Source: Phycisphaerae bacterium (GTDB lineage Bacteria; Planctomycetota; Phycisphaerae; UBA1845). From it: DNA of 64,000 nt. The position numbers and the translations under genes are program-made. The DNA lies in the NCBI GenBank assembly GCA_024102815.1, contig JAGFJJ010000076.1, forward strand, positions 186,001 to 250,000, given 5' to 3'. This document shows positions 52,713-61,712 of this stretch, one piece after another (within the stretch, counting starts at the first letter, position 1; the number at the start of each line of letters is the position of its first letter). The notes beneath the pieces are model-generated. The model searched no databases. It worked only from the letters and a program-made list of their open reading frames with translations, and was not told the origin of the DNA.

Positions 52713-54178
52713 AGAAGAACCTGATGACGGTCTTTTCGGCTCTGATCATGGTCGCCGGCGCTGGAGCGCCGGTTGCCGCCGGCGCGACGCCCGACTACGG
52801 CACAAAGAAGGGCGACTGGCCGATGTGGGGCGGCACTCCGGACCGCAACATGGTTTCGGGGGAGAAAGGCATCCCGGCCGAATGGGACGTCGAAACCGGC
52901 AAGAACATCAAATGGCGTGCCCCGCTTGGCTCGCAGACTTACGGCAACCCGGTGATCGTGGGCAACCGAATTCTTGTCGGCACGAACAACGGCGGTGAGC
53001 TACGTCCCAACATCAAGGGCGACAAGGGCGTCGTGCTGTGCCTGGATCGCGATACGGGAAAACTGGTCTGGCAGGCAACGCACGACAAACTCCCTACGGG
53101 GCGCGTGAACGACTGGCCCGAACAGGGCATCTGCTCGACCGCGTACGTGGACAATAACCGGGCCTATTACGTCAGCAACCGTGCGGAAGTCGTCTGTGCG
53201 GACATGGAAGGATTCCACGACGGGGAGAACGACGGCCCGTTCAAGGACGAGAAATACACCGAAGAGCTCGACGGGGACTTCATCTGGAAGTTCGACATGA
53301 TCGAAGAGTTGGGTGTGTTTCCGCACAACCTGGCGACCTCCTCGCCCGTCGGCGGCGGTGATCTGCTCTTCGTGATTACTTCCAACGGTGTGGACGAAGG
53401 GCACCTCGATCTGCCATCGCCGATGGCGCCGGCGTTTATCGCTCTGAACAAGAACACCGGCGAACTGGTCTGGACGCGGAACGATCCCGGACGGAATACG
53501 CTGCACGGGCAATGGTCGTCGCCCGCCTACGGAGAAGTGAACGGCAAGCCGCAGGTGATCTTTGGCGGTGGCGACGGGTGGGTCTACGGCGTGGAACCCA
53601 GGAAAGGCGAGCTGATCTGGAAGTTCAACCTCAACCCTCCGGGCAGTGAATGGAAATTGGGTGGTCGGGGTACCAAAAACAACATCATTTCCACGCCCGT
53701 CATCTATGATAACAAAGTATTCCTGGCGGTCGGACAGGACCCCGAGCATGGCGAAGGCCCCGGGCATTTCTATGCCATCGACGCCACCAAGACTGGAGAC
53801 GTCACCGGGAGCGGGAAGATCTGGCACGTGGGAGGAGAGAATTTCAACCGCACGATCTCCACGGCCGCGATCGCCGACGGGCTGGTGTACATTTCCGATC
53901 TCAGCGGATTCCTGTATTGCCTGGATCTGGCGACCGGCAAGCAGAACTGGAAGTACGACATGCTCTCGGCCGTGTGGGGCTCGCCCTACGTTGTCGATGA
54001 CAAGGTCTTCCTGGGTGACGAGGACGGAGAAGTGGTCGTGCTCAAGCACGACAAGAAGATGCAGAAGCTGGCGGTCAACGATATGGGCAATGCCGTGTAC
54101 ACGACGCCGGTTGCATCTCACGGTGTTCTCTATGTGACGAATCGGCGGATGCTCTTCGCAATCGAACAGGGAAAATAG
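52709..54178 (+). CDS. Secreted PQQ-type beta-propeller protein (second copy type)
   Basis: 489 residues, signal peptide (TVFSALIMVAGAGAPVAAGA). It is a propeller with blades such as VLCLDRDTGKLVWQATH, FIALNKNTGELVWTRND, YGVEPRKGELIWKFN and YCLDLATGKQNWKYDM. The opening DWPMWGGTPDRNMVS is the standard start of such propellers. Its start codon overlaps the stop of the first propeller gene, so the pair is coupled and may form a two-part periplasmic complex. A redox (PQQ dehydrogenase) role is possible, but no metal-binding or catalytic Asp could be assigned by eye. Confidence 0.85.
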   Translation: MKKNLMTVFSALIMVAGAGAPVAAGATPDYGTKKGDWPMWGGTPDRNMVSGEKGIPAEWDVETGKNIKWRAPLGSQTYGNPVIVGNRILVGTNNGGELRPNIKGDKGVVLCLDRDTGKLVWQATHDKLPTGRVNDWPEQGICSTAYVDNNRAYYVSNRAEVVCADMEGFHDGENDGPFKDEKYTEELDGDFIWKFDMIEELGVFPHNLATSSPVGGGDLLFVITSNGVDEGHLDLPSPMAPAFIALNKNTGELVWTRNDPGRNTLHGQWSSPAYGEVNGKPQVIFGGGDGWVYGVEPRKGELIWKFNLNPPGSEWKLGGRGTKNNIISTPVIYDNKVFLAVGQDPEHGEGPGHFYAIDATKTGDVTGSGKIWHVGGENFNRTISTAAIADGLVYISDLSGFLYCLDLATGKQNWKYDMLSAVWGSPYVVDDKVFLGDEDGEVVVLKHDKKMQKLAVNDMGNAVYTTPVASHGVLYVTNRRMLFAIEQGK

Positions 54179-54243
54179 GCTTGGCGGCGCATCTGCGCGA
54201 CGAGTCGTCCGGCAAAGCGCCGATCGGCGCTGTGAGAAGCATC

Positions 54244-55359
54244 ATGTCAGTCTCAGCGCCATCGACAGACGGGGAGAGCCGTTCACCACTGGCTGATCGC
54301 GTCCGCCGGGCCAAGCAGCGTCTGGACGCCCACGTGCGGGAGACCGTCGCCTGGCATTTCGATCCTGCCACCGGATGTCCCTTCTGGCTCGATGTCGCTT
54401 CGCGGCTGGACTGGGATCCGAGAGAGACGATTCAGTCCTACGAGGACCTTGATCGCTTCAAGTTCTTCGAGGACGAGTGGCTGCGCGGCGGCCCCGTGCG
54501 GCAATGGGTGCCCAAGGGACTGGCGGACAAGCCCGTGTTCGTCTTCGAGACCGGCGGCAGCACGGGCATTCCCAAGTCGCGGATCAACTGCGAAGACTTC
54601 CGCATCGATTACGAATTGTTCAGTGAAACGCTCTCCGACGAGGCGTTTCCCAAGGGCGCTGACTGGCTCATGCTCGGGCCTTCGGGACCGCGACGTCTGC
54701 GCCTGGCCGTGGAGCACCTCTGCCAGCATCGAGGCGGCATCTGCTTCTGCGTGGATCTGGACCCGCGCTGGGTGACCAGGCTCATCAAGACGGGTCGGAT
54801 GGAGTTGATGCACGAGTACAAGGATCACGTGGTCAACCAGGGGCTGACCATTCTGCGGGCGCACGAGAACATCCGCTGCCTGTTCACCACGCCCAAGCTC
54901 CTGGAAGCGATTTGCGAGCGTGTCTCGCTGGTCAAGGCGGGTATCAAGGGTGTGTTCTGCGGCGGAACGCAACTGACGGCCCAGTTCCACCGCTTCGCAC
55001 GTGAGGAATTGCTCGAGGGCAAGATCGATTTCGTGCCGACGTACGGGAATACGTTGATGGGTCTGGCCTGCCACAAGCCCTTCGATCCGAGCGACAATTA
55101 CAGCGTGATCTACTATCCCCCCAGTCCCCGGGCAAGTATCGAGGTGGTGGACCCGGATGAGCCCGCGCGCGTGGTGGAGTACGGCGAGCTGGGCCGGGTG
55201 CGACTGACCACGCTCACGCGGGAGTTTTTCATGCCGCGTTTTCTGGAGCGCGATGAAGCGATCCGTCATCCTCCATGCGAAGCGTACCCGTGGGATGGGG
55301 CAGGAGACGTCCGGCCGTTCTCCGGCTTCGCCGTACCGATTGTGGAGGGGGTGTATTAG
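54244..55359 (+). CDS. LuxE/PaaK-like adenylate-forming enzyme
   Basis: 371 residues from ATG 54244 (GAGAAG upstream); a TTG at 54181 is also in frame. The phosphate-binding loop reads VFETGGSTGIPKSRI, typical of ANL-type adenylating enzymes. CGGTQLTAQFHRF and VPTYGNTLMGLACHKP follow. The C-terminal domain is short, as in LuxE-type acyl-protein synthetases or PaaK-like ligases. It likely activates a carboxylic acid. The next two genes encode an aldehyde dehydrogenase and an alcohol dehydrogenase, so the three could reduce an acid to an alcohol, or run in reverse. Confidence 0.72.
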   Translation: MSVSAPSTDGESRSPLADRVRRAKQRLDAHVRETVAWHFDPATGCPFWLDVASRLDWDPRETIQSYEDLDRFKFFEDEWLRGGPVRQWVPKGLADKPVFVFETGGSTGIPKSRINCEDFRIDYELFSETLSDEAFPKGADWLMLGPSGPRRLRLAVEHLCQHRGGICFCVDLDPRWVTRLIKTGRMELMHEYKDHVVNQGLTILRAHENIRCLFTTPKLLEAICERVSLVKAGIKGVFCGGTQLTAQFHRFAREELLEGKIDFVPTYGNTLMGLACHKPFDPSDNYSVIYYPPSPRASIEVVDPDEPARVVEYGELGRVRLTTLTREFFMPRFLERDEAIRHPPCEAYPWDGAGDVRPFSGFAVPIVEGVY

Positions 55360-55452
55360 GCCCGCTTCTTGATCGTTGGATCGCGAGTCTGTTGTCTTCC
55401 ACCGAAACGCTGATCGTTCTGCCGGCTGCAACGATTCGAGGGGACACGATCG

Positions 55453-56874
55453 ATGCTTCACCTTCCCATCCTTCGCTTCGGCCAGTCTTACGAGAGCATC
55501 GACAAGGCCGAGATCGTTCATCACGCCACGGGCGAGGTCGTGGCACTGGTCAGCCAGGCGAACAGCGGGCTTATTGTCCGCGACCTGCACCGCACGGCCG
55601 ATGACGTTCTGGAGCGGTTCTCCGTCGTCGAGCTCTTCGCCCTCTGTCAGCGCGCCGCCGAATTGTTTGCGAATGCAAACTTGCCATGCGGGGACAGTCA
55701 GCAGTCCTTCGATGATTACATTCGCCTGCTCTCCGCCACGACGGGCATGCCCGTCTCCTATTGCCGCAACAATGCCGAGAAGGTTCGTCGTGTGCTCGCG
55801 GAGATCGACCTGGTCGTTCGCGGACTGACGCGCGGGTTCGATCTTTCCATCCTCGATCGCGGCTATGGCGAGAACGCCGGTTCAATGCTGAGCTACTTCC
55901 GCGCCGGGCGGCGCTTCGGCGTCGTGCTGCCGAGCAACTCGCCCGGTGTGCACTCGCTATGGATCCCGGCGATCGCCCTGAAGGCGCCGGTCGCACTCAA
56001 ACCCGGCCGGGAGGAGCCGTGGACGCCGCTGCGGGTGATCGAGGCACTTTCCGCCGCCGGTGTTCCACGCGAGGCGTTCGGGTTCTATCCCACGGATCAT
56101 GCCGGCTCCGGCGAGCTCTTGCGCAATGTCGATCGCGGCATGGTCTTCGGTGATACGAACACGACTCGTCCGTGGGTAAACGATCCGCGGATCGAGGTAC
56201 ACGGCCCGGGCTTCAGCAAGATTGTTCTTGGCGACGATACGGCCGAAGACTGGGAGAAGTATCTGGATGTGATCGAGGCGTCGATTGCCGCCAACGGCGG
56301 GCGATCCTGCATCAACGCTTCCGGCGTGTGGACTCCGCGCCATGGGTGGGAAATCGCCGAGGCGCTGGCGGAGCGGTTCGCCAAGATCGAGGCCCTTCCG
56401 GCGGAAGATCCACAGGCATCGGTGGCGGCGTTTGCCAACCCCAGGGTGGCCGAGGCGATTTCGGTGTCGATCGACGCCGGTTTGCACGTTGAAGGTGCCA
56501 TTGATGTGACACGATCCAGACGAGGGACGGATCGGCTCGTGCGCCGTGGGCGACTGGCCTGGTTGCTTCCCACCGTGGTACGCTGCGACGATCGCGAGCA
56601 TCCGCTGGTCAATCGCGAGTTCCTGTTTCCGTTTGCGTCCATTGTCGAGTGCCCCACGGCGAAAATGCCCGAGGCCATCGGTCCTTCCCTGGTGGTCAGC
56701 GCGATCACTGGTGATCGGGCGCTTCAGACGGCGCTGATGAACTCCCCTAACGTCGATCGCCTCAACCTGGGGCCCATCCCCACCATGCGCATCGCGTGGG
56801 ACCAGCCGCACGAGGGTAACCTGTTCGAGTTGCTTTATCGCCAGCGTGCATTTCAGACAGAGCCCGCAGCATGA
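55453..56874 (+). CDS. Aldehyde dehydrogenase-family protein (acyl reductase candidate)
   Basis: 473 residues with the aldehyde dehydrogenase fold. The cofactor region is GVVLPSNSPGVHSLWIPAIALKAPVALKPG, and the putative nucleophile lies in NGGRSCINASGVW (Cys near residue 282). The classical catalytic Glu motif is not clear. A CoA- or protein-acylating type is suggested by the adenylating enzyme upstream. Its stop overlaps the start of the iron-dependent alcohol dehydrogenase (ATGA). Confidence 0.78.
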   Translation: MLHLPILRFGQSYESIDKAEIVHHATGEVVALVSQANSGLIVRDLHRTADDVLERFSVVELFALCQRAAELFANANLPCGDSQQSFDDYIRLLSATTGMPVSYCRNNAEKVRRVLAEIDLVVRGLTRGFDLSILDRGYGENAGSMLSYFRAGRRFGVVLPSNSPGVHSLWIPAIALKAPVALKPGREEPWTPLRVIEALSAAGVPREAFGFYPTDHAGSGELLRNVDRGMVFGDTNTTRPWVNDPRIEVHGPGFSKIVLGDDTAEDWEKYLDVIEASIAANGGRSCINASGVWTPRHGWEIAEALAERFAKIEALPAEDPQASVAAFANPRVAEAISVSIDAGLHVEGAIDVTRSRRGTDRLVRRGRLAWLLPTVVRCDDREHPLVNREFLFPFASIVECPTAKMPEAIGPSLVVSAITGDRALQTALMNSPNVDRLNLGPIPTMRIAWDQPHEGNLFELLYRQRAFQTEPAA

Positions 56875-58022
56875 CGGACAAGGGTCCATCGCTGCCGGCT
56901 GTCCTCGAGCACAGCCCCGTCCACGTCGTTTTCGGCGCCTGTGGCCTGACAAAGCTCGGCGCGCTGGCTCGCGAGGAGGGCGCGCAGCGCGTGCTGCTGG
57001 TGACGGATCCGGGCATTCGGGAAGCGGGCCACGTGGGTCGCGCCGAAGCGTCGCTGTGCGAAGCGGGCCTGGTGACGTCCGTATTCGATCGCGTGTCCGA
57101 AAACCCTACGACTGCTCACGTTGAGAATGGCCTGGGCGCCGCCCGCGACGCCGATGTCGATTTCCTCGTCGCCCTCGGCGGGGGAAGCGCGATGGATTGC
57201 GCCAAGGGCATCAATCTGCTGCTCTCCAATGGTGGCCAGGTTGCGGAATATTGGGGCGTCGACAAGGCGGTTCGTCCGATGCGGCCGATGATCGCAATCC
57301 CGACCACGGCCGGTACAGGAAGCGAGGCGCAATCATTTGCCCTGATCAGCGATGCAACGACTCACCAGAAAATGGCTTGCGGCGATCGCCGACATCCGCG
57401 AAAGGGCGGCCTGCGGCCCCGCGTGGCGATTCTCGACCCGGAGCTCACGCGGAGCCAGCCGCCTGCTGTCGCCGCTGCCGCGGGAATCGACGCCGTAACG
57501 CACGCGTTGGAGTCGTCCGGATCGACGGCTCGGAATGACGTCTCGCGGGCTTTTTCCCGGGAAGCCTGGCGTCTGCTGGACGGGGCCTTCGAGCGGGCGA
57601 TGACCAATCCCGCCGACGACGACGCACGGGCGGCCATGCTCCTCGGAGCGCATCTGGCTGGTGCAGCGATCGAGAACGCCATGCTCGGAGCGGGCCATGC
57701 GTGCGCGAATCCGCTAACTTCGGAGTTTGGCATGACTCACGGCCGGGCTGTCGGTCTAATGCTGCCGGCGGTGGTGCGGTTCAACGCCGAACGGGGCGCG
57801 AATCCCTACGCCGATCTCTGCGACGATCCCGAGCGCCTCGCTCTGCGGCTTGAAGCCTTGCTTGATACGGCATCCATTCCGCGCCGGCTTCGGGAGTACG
57901 GCATTCCAGAGGAATCCCTGCCGCGTCTCGCGGAACTCGCGGCCAAACAGTGGACGGCGGGGTTCAATCCTCGGCCGGCGGCGCCGAGGGATCTTCTGAG
58001 AATCTATCGCGCCGTTGCGTAG
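56871..58022 (+). CDS. Iron-containing alcohol dehydrogenase
   Basis: 383 residues of the group III (Fe-ADH) family. The nucleotide-binding segment is FLVALGGGSAMDCAKGINLL and is followed by AIPTTAGTGSEAQSFALI. Metal ligands are expected from GIDAVTHALES (Asp, His) and GAGHACANPLTSEFGMTHG (two His). It interconverts an aldehyde and an alcohol with NAD(P)H. Overlaps the aldehyde dehydrogenase gene by 4 nt, so it is the third member of the cassette. Confidence 0.9.
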   Translation: MTDKGPSLPAVLEHSPVHVVFGACGLTKLGALAREEGAQRVLLVTDPGIREAGHVGRAEASLCEAGLVTSVFDRVSENPTTAHVENGLGAARDADVDFLVALGGGSAMDCAKGINLLLSNGGQVAEYWGVDKAVRPMRPMIAIPTTAGTGSEAQSFALISDATTHQKMACGDRRHPRKGGLRPRVAILDPELTRSQPPAVAAAAGIDAVTHALESSGSTARNDVSRAFSREAWRLLDGAFERAMTNPADDDARAAMLLGAHLAGAAIENAMLGAGHACANPLTSEFGMTHGRAVGLMLPAVVRFNAERGANPYADLCDDPERLALRLEALLDTASIPRRLREYGIPEESLPRLAELAAKQWTAGFNPRPAAPRDLLRIYRAVA

Positions 58023-58198
58023 GGCGTCGCCGATCAACGCAGGCGTGCGGTCCGCTTGCGTGGGTCGTCACCCGCCTCTAAGCTGACCCGCCCGGCGGCG
58101 GCTGAAGTACTTGGCCTGACGCGGTTTGCGTCACCTGGGCTGGTGTATGTTCGATGGCGGAGGGCCCCGGCGCGGCGCGGGTTCCCGGTAGATTCCAC

Positions 58199-59293
58199 GT
58201 GACCTTGGACGAATTGAGAAACAGCATTGCGGCGATCGAGCAGGAGGTCCGGGGGGCGATTCCGGGCCTGCAACACGCCGATGCCCTGCGCGGGCTGGAA
58301 TCGCGCGTTCTGGGCAAGAGCGGTTCACTGGGATCCCTGATCGGCGCCATCAAGGACTATCCTTCCGCCGAGCGCGGGCAGGTCGGCAAGACGGTCAACG
58401 AGGCAAAGGAGCGGATCAAGGGGCTGATCGACGCACGGCTCGAGGAGCTCCATGCGGCAGCCGCAGCGGCTGAGGCTCGGGCGGCAGAGTCGTTCGATCC
58501 GACCTTGCCCGGTGAGCGCGAGCCGATGGGCAGCGTTCATCCGGTTACCGTCGTGCAGTGGGAAATCGAGCGGATATTCGAGCGGCTGGGCTTCACGGTC
58601 GAGGCCGGTCCGGAGATGGAGTCGGAGTTCAACAACTTCGAGGCCCTCAACATTCCCGCCTCGCATCCCGCGCGGGACATGCAGGATACCTTCTGGCTGG
58701 ACAATGACATGGTCCTGCGGACGCATACGTCGCCGGTGCAGCACCGGGCGATGAAGAAGTTCGGCGCGCCGCTTCGGATCATCGCTCCGGGGCGGTGCTT
58801 TCGCTACGAGACGCTGGACGCCTCGCACGAGAATTCGTTTCACCAGGTCGAGGGCCTGCTCATCGACCGCGACATCTCGATCGGCAACCTGATCGCCATG
58901 GCGCGTACGCTGCTCAGCGAGGTGATGCATCGCGAGGTGCAATTGCGGGTCCGTCCCGGGTTTTTCCCGTTCGTGGAGCCCGGGATTGAAATCGACATGA
59001 ACTGCCAGATTTGCCGGGGCGAGGGTTGTCCGACCTGCAAGCGTTCGGGGTGGATTGAGATCCTTCCTGCGGGCATGGTTCATCCCAACGTGCTGACCGC
59101 AGGGGGCATCGACCCCGGGGAGTACTCCGGGTTTGCATTCGGACTCGGCCTGACCCGGCTGGCGATGATGAAGTTCGGCATACGCGACATTCGCGTACTC
59201 AACTCGGGCGATCTTCGGGCACTGATTTCGCCCGAGCGCCTGGGCGGGCCGTTGCTGGCGCGCAACGGGGGGCGCGAAATCTCCGCGATTTGA
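58199..59293 (+). CDS. pheS: Phenylalanyl-tRNA synthetase alpha subunit
   Basis: 364 residues from GTG 58199; an ATG 15 codons upstream is in frame but the family N-terminus fits the GTG. An N-terminal coiled coil (LDELRNSIAAIEQEV) binds tRNA-Phe. Class II motifs 2 and 3 are PGRCFRYETLDASHENSFHQVEGL and GFAFGLGLTRLAMMKFGI. A CxxC...CxxC module (CQICRGEGCPTCKRSGW) near residue 280, present in many bacterial PheS, probably binds zinc. Followed after 16 nt by pheT. Confidence 0.96.
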   Translation: MTLDELRNSIAAIEQEVRGAIPGLQHADALRGLESRVLGKSGSLGSLIGAIKDYPSAERGQVGKTVNEAKERIKGLIDARLEELHAAAAAAEARAAESFDPTLPGEREPMGSVHPVTVVQWEIERIFERLGFTVEAGPEMESEFNNFEALNIPASHPARDMQDTFWLDNDMVLRTHTSPVQHRAMKKFGAPLRIIAPGRCFRYETLDASHENSFHQVEGLLIDRDISIGNLIAMARTLLSEVMHREVQLRVRPGFFPFVEPGIEIDMNCQICRGEGCPTCKRSGWIEILPAGMVHPNVLTAGGIDPGEYSGFAFGLGLTRLAMMKFGIRDIRVLNSGDLRALISPERLGGPLLARNGGREISAI

Positions 59294-59309
59294 ATCTACG
59301 GATCACGCC

Positions 59310-61712
59310 ATGCAATTGTCGCTCAATTGGCTCCGCGACTACGTTGATCTGCCCCCCGACCTCGATCCCCGGGAGCTCGGCGAGCGCTTTACCGTCTCGG
59401 TCGCGGAGGTCGACGACGTCCGTCCAATTTCGGTACGTGCTCAAGGATTGATCGCCGCCTGCGTGCTCAAAGCCGAGCATCTTCCTGGCACGCGCAACCT
59501 CCGGCTCGTGACATTGGATGTCGGCGGCGGACGTCGGGTGGAGACGGTGTCGGCCGCTCCCGCGATACACGTGCACTCGAACGTCGTTTACGCGCCCCCG
59601 GGGGCCTCCGTGGCGGGTCTGGGAACGATTAACTCCGCAAACGTCGCGGGGCGAACCAGCACGGGCATGGTCCTGCCCGGAGAATCCGTGGGCATTGCCA
59701 TGGCCGCGCAGGAGGCGGTGTTTCTGGACGATTCCGTGCGGCCCGGACAGGCGCTTTCCACGGTGCCCTTCGATGACTGGATCGTGGAAATCGACAACAA
59801 GGCAATCACCAATCGTCCCGATCTGTGGGGACACTACGGTGTGGCTCGAGAGATCGCCGCGCTCCTGGGGCTGCCCTTGAAGCCCTATCCGGTGGTATCG
59901 AGCGACGATCTCAACGACCGCGGCCTGCCCACGGTTGCCATTTCAATTGCCGATGCCGCGGCGTGCCCGCGTTACAGCGCGATCGTGCTGTCCGGCGTTC
60001 CCACGCAACCGGCGCCGCTCTGGATGCAGCTTCGCCTGGGGCACGTGGGGATGAGACCGATCTCGGGTCTGGTCGATCTGACGAACTACGTCATGGCCGA
60101 TCTCGGCCAGCCCATGCATGCCTTTGATGCCGAGCTCGTGGACCGCATCGAGGTGGATTGGGCGGCGGACGGCGAATCATTCACGACGCTGGACGGCGTG
60201 GAGCGTACGCTCGATTCACAGACGCTGATGATCAAGCGCAAGGGGGAGTCGATTGCGCTGGCGGGGGTGATGGGGGGACTGGAAACAGAGGTATCCGAGC
60301 GAACGTCCCGCCTCCTGCTGGAATCAGCCAACTTTGACGCCGCGACGATTCGTCGGACGGCGCAACGGCTGGGAATGCGCACGGACGCGAGCGCCCGTTT
60401 TGAAAAGTCGCTCGATCCTGAGAATACGGTTCTGGGCATCCGCCGGTTCCTGTTCCTGGCTTCGCAGATTTACTCCCGGTTGGGTATCGAAAGCCGTCTG
60501 TCGGATGACTATCCGGAACCGCGCGATCCGCTTCGCGTGGCGGTCCGGCCCGATCATGTCGATCGCGCTTTGGGCCGGGGCGTCGGTGTGGACGAAGCGC
60601 GTCGTTTGCTCGAGCCGTTGGCCTTTCGCGTCCGCTCCGCGGGCGATCGCTGGTCGGTGGACGTGCCGACGTTCCGCGCAACCGGCGACGTGTCCATCGA
60701 AGCCGACGTGATCGAAGAGCTCGCCCGTCGCGCGGGATATAACGAAATTCAGCCGCAGATGCCTGTGGTCAGCATTCGCCGGTTTGCGCCAAACGCACTG
60801 CACGAGCTCGAGCAGCGTACCCTGGCGTATTTCGCCACGGCATACGATTTCCACGAGATTCAGAGCTATCTGTGGTTTAATGCTCCCTGGATAGCACAAC
60901 TCGGCGTCGAGACGGGATCGTGCATCACGCTGCGCAATCCGCCGGCAGAGGGACAGGAACAACTTCGCTGGTCGCTGCAGTCCGGATTGCTGGCGGCCGT
61001 GGCTCTGAACCGCTTTCACTTTCCCAAACTTTCCATCATGGAGCTGGGCAGCGTGTTCGAGCGCTCGGCGGAGGGTGATCGCGAGATCCGTCATCTCGGG
61101 CTGATCCTGGCTCGGCGAGGGCGTCGCGTGGAGCGCGAGCTGTACGATCGTCTGAAGGGCGCGTTGGAGGGCTGGGTCTGGGACCGCCTTGCCCGGCAGG
61201 TTCACTTCAGGAAGGTGGAGGCGGATCGCCGGTGCCCCTGGGAGCACATTCACCAGACGGCCGGCGTTACCGTTGACGGACGGGACATGGGGCGGGTCAG
61301 TGTCGTCGATCTGTCACTTCGTCAGGCGATGGATGAACATCTCGTGCCCTGGGGCATCGCCTGGGCCGAGATCGACCTGAGCGCGTTCGTGGAGATCGCG
61401 CCCCGTGTGGAACCCCTGGCGGGCATTCCGGCGTTTCCCCGGGTGGAACTTGATTTCTCCTTCGTGGTTCCCGGCAGTGAGCGTTACGCCCGCGTGGTGG
61501 AGCACGTTTCAGCGTTTGAGCACCCGCTGCTGAAGTATGTGCGCTTCGTGGGCAGCTACGAGGGTGAGAGCATCGGACCGGGACGGCGAAGCATCACCAT
61601 TCGCGCGGTCGTCGGTGATGACGAACGCACGCTTGTGGAGGATGACACCATCTCGTTCGTCCGCCAGTTCGAGGAGCACCTCGCCCGATTCGGATATGAG
61701 ATTCGCAAATGA
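59310..61712 (+). CDS. pheT: Phenylalanyl-tRNA synthetase beta subunit
   Basis: 800 residues, full length. N-terminal segment LSLNWLRDYVDLP, an EMAP-like tRNA-binding domain, the B3/B4 editing domain (NKAITNRPDLWGHYGVARE, ... AFDAELVDRI), the B5 domain (PFRVRSAGDRW-type region) and the C-terminal ferredoxin-fold anticodon-binding domain (FPRVELDFSFVV to ARFGYEIRK). Forms an alpha2beta2 enzyme with PheS. Its stop overlaps the next start (ATGA). Confidence 0.96.
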   Translation: MQLSLNWLRDYVDLPPDLDPRELGERFTVSVAEVDDVRPISVRAQGLIAACVLKAEHLPGTRNLRLVTLDVGGGRRVETVSAAPAIHVHSNVVYAPPGASVAGLGTINSANVAGRTSTGMVLPGESVGIAMAAQEAVFLDDSVRPGQALSTVPFDDWIVEIDNKAITNRPDLWGHYGVAREIAALLGLPLKPYPVVSSDDLNDRGLPTVAISIADAAACPRYSAIVLSGVPTQPAPLWMQLRLGHVGMRPISGLVDLTNYVMADLGQPMHAFDAELVDRIEVDWAADGESFTTLDGVERTLDSQTLMIKRKGESIALAGVMGGLETEVSERTSRLLLESANFDAATIRRTAQRLGMRTDASARFEKSLDPENTVLGIRRFLFLASQIYSRLGIESRLSDDYPEPRDPLRVAVRPDHVDRALGRGVGVDEARRLLEPLAFRVRSAGDRWSVDVPTFRATGDVSIEADVIEELARRAGYNEIQPQMPVVSIRRFAPNALHELEQRTLAYFATAYDFHEIQSYLWFNAPWIAQLGVETGSCITLRNPPAEGQEQLRWSLQSGLLAAVALNRFHFPKLSIMELGSVFERSAEGDREIRHLGLILARRGRRVERELYDRLKGALEGWVWDRLARQVHFRKVEADRRCPWEHIHQTAGVTVDGRDMGRVSVVDLSLRQAMDEHLVPWGIAWAEIDLSAFVEIAPRVEPLAGIPAFPRVELDFSFVVPGSERYARVVEHVSAFEHPLLKYVRFVGSYEGESIGPGRRSITIRAVVGDDERTLVEDDTISFVRQFEEHLARFGYEIRK

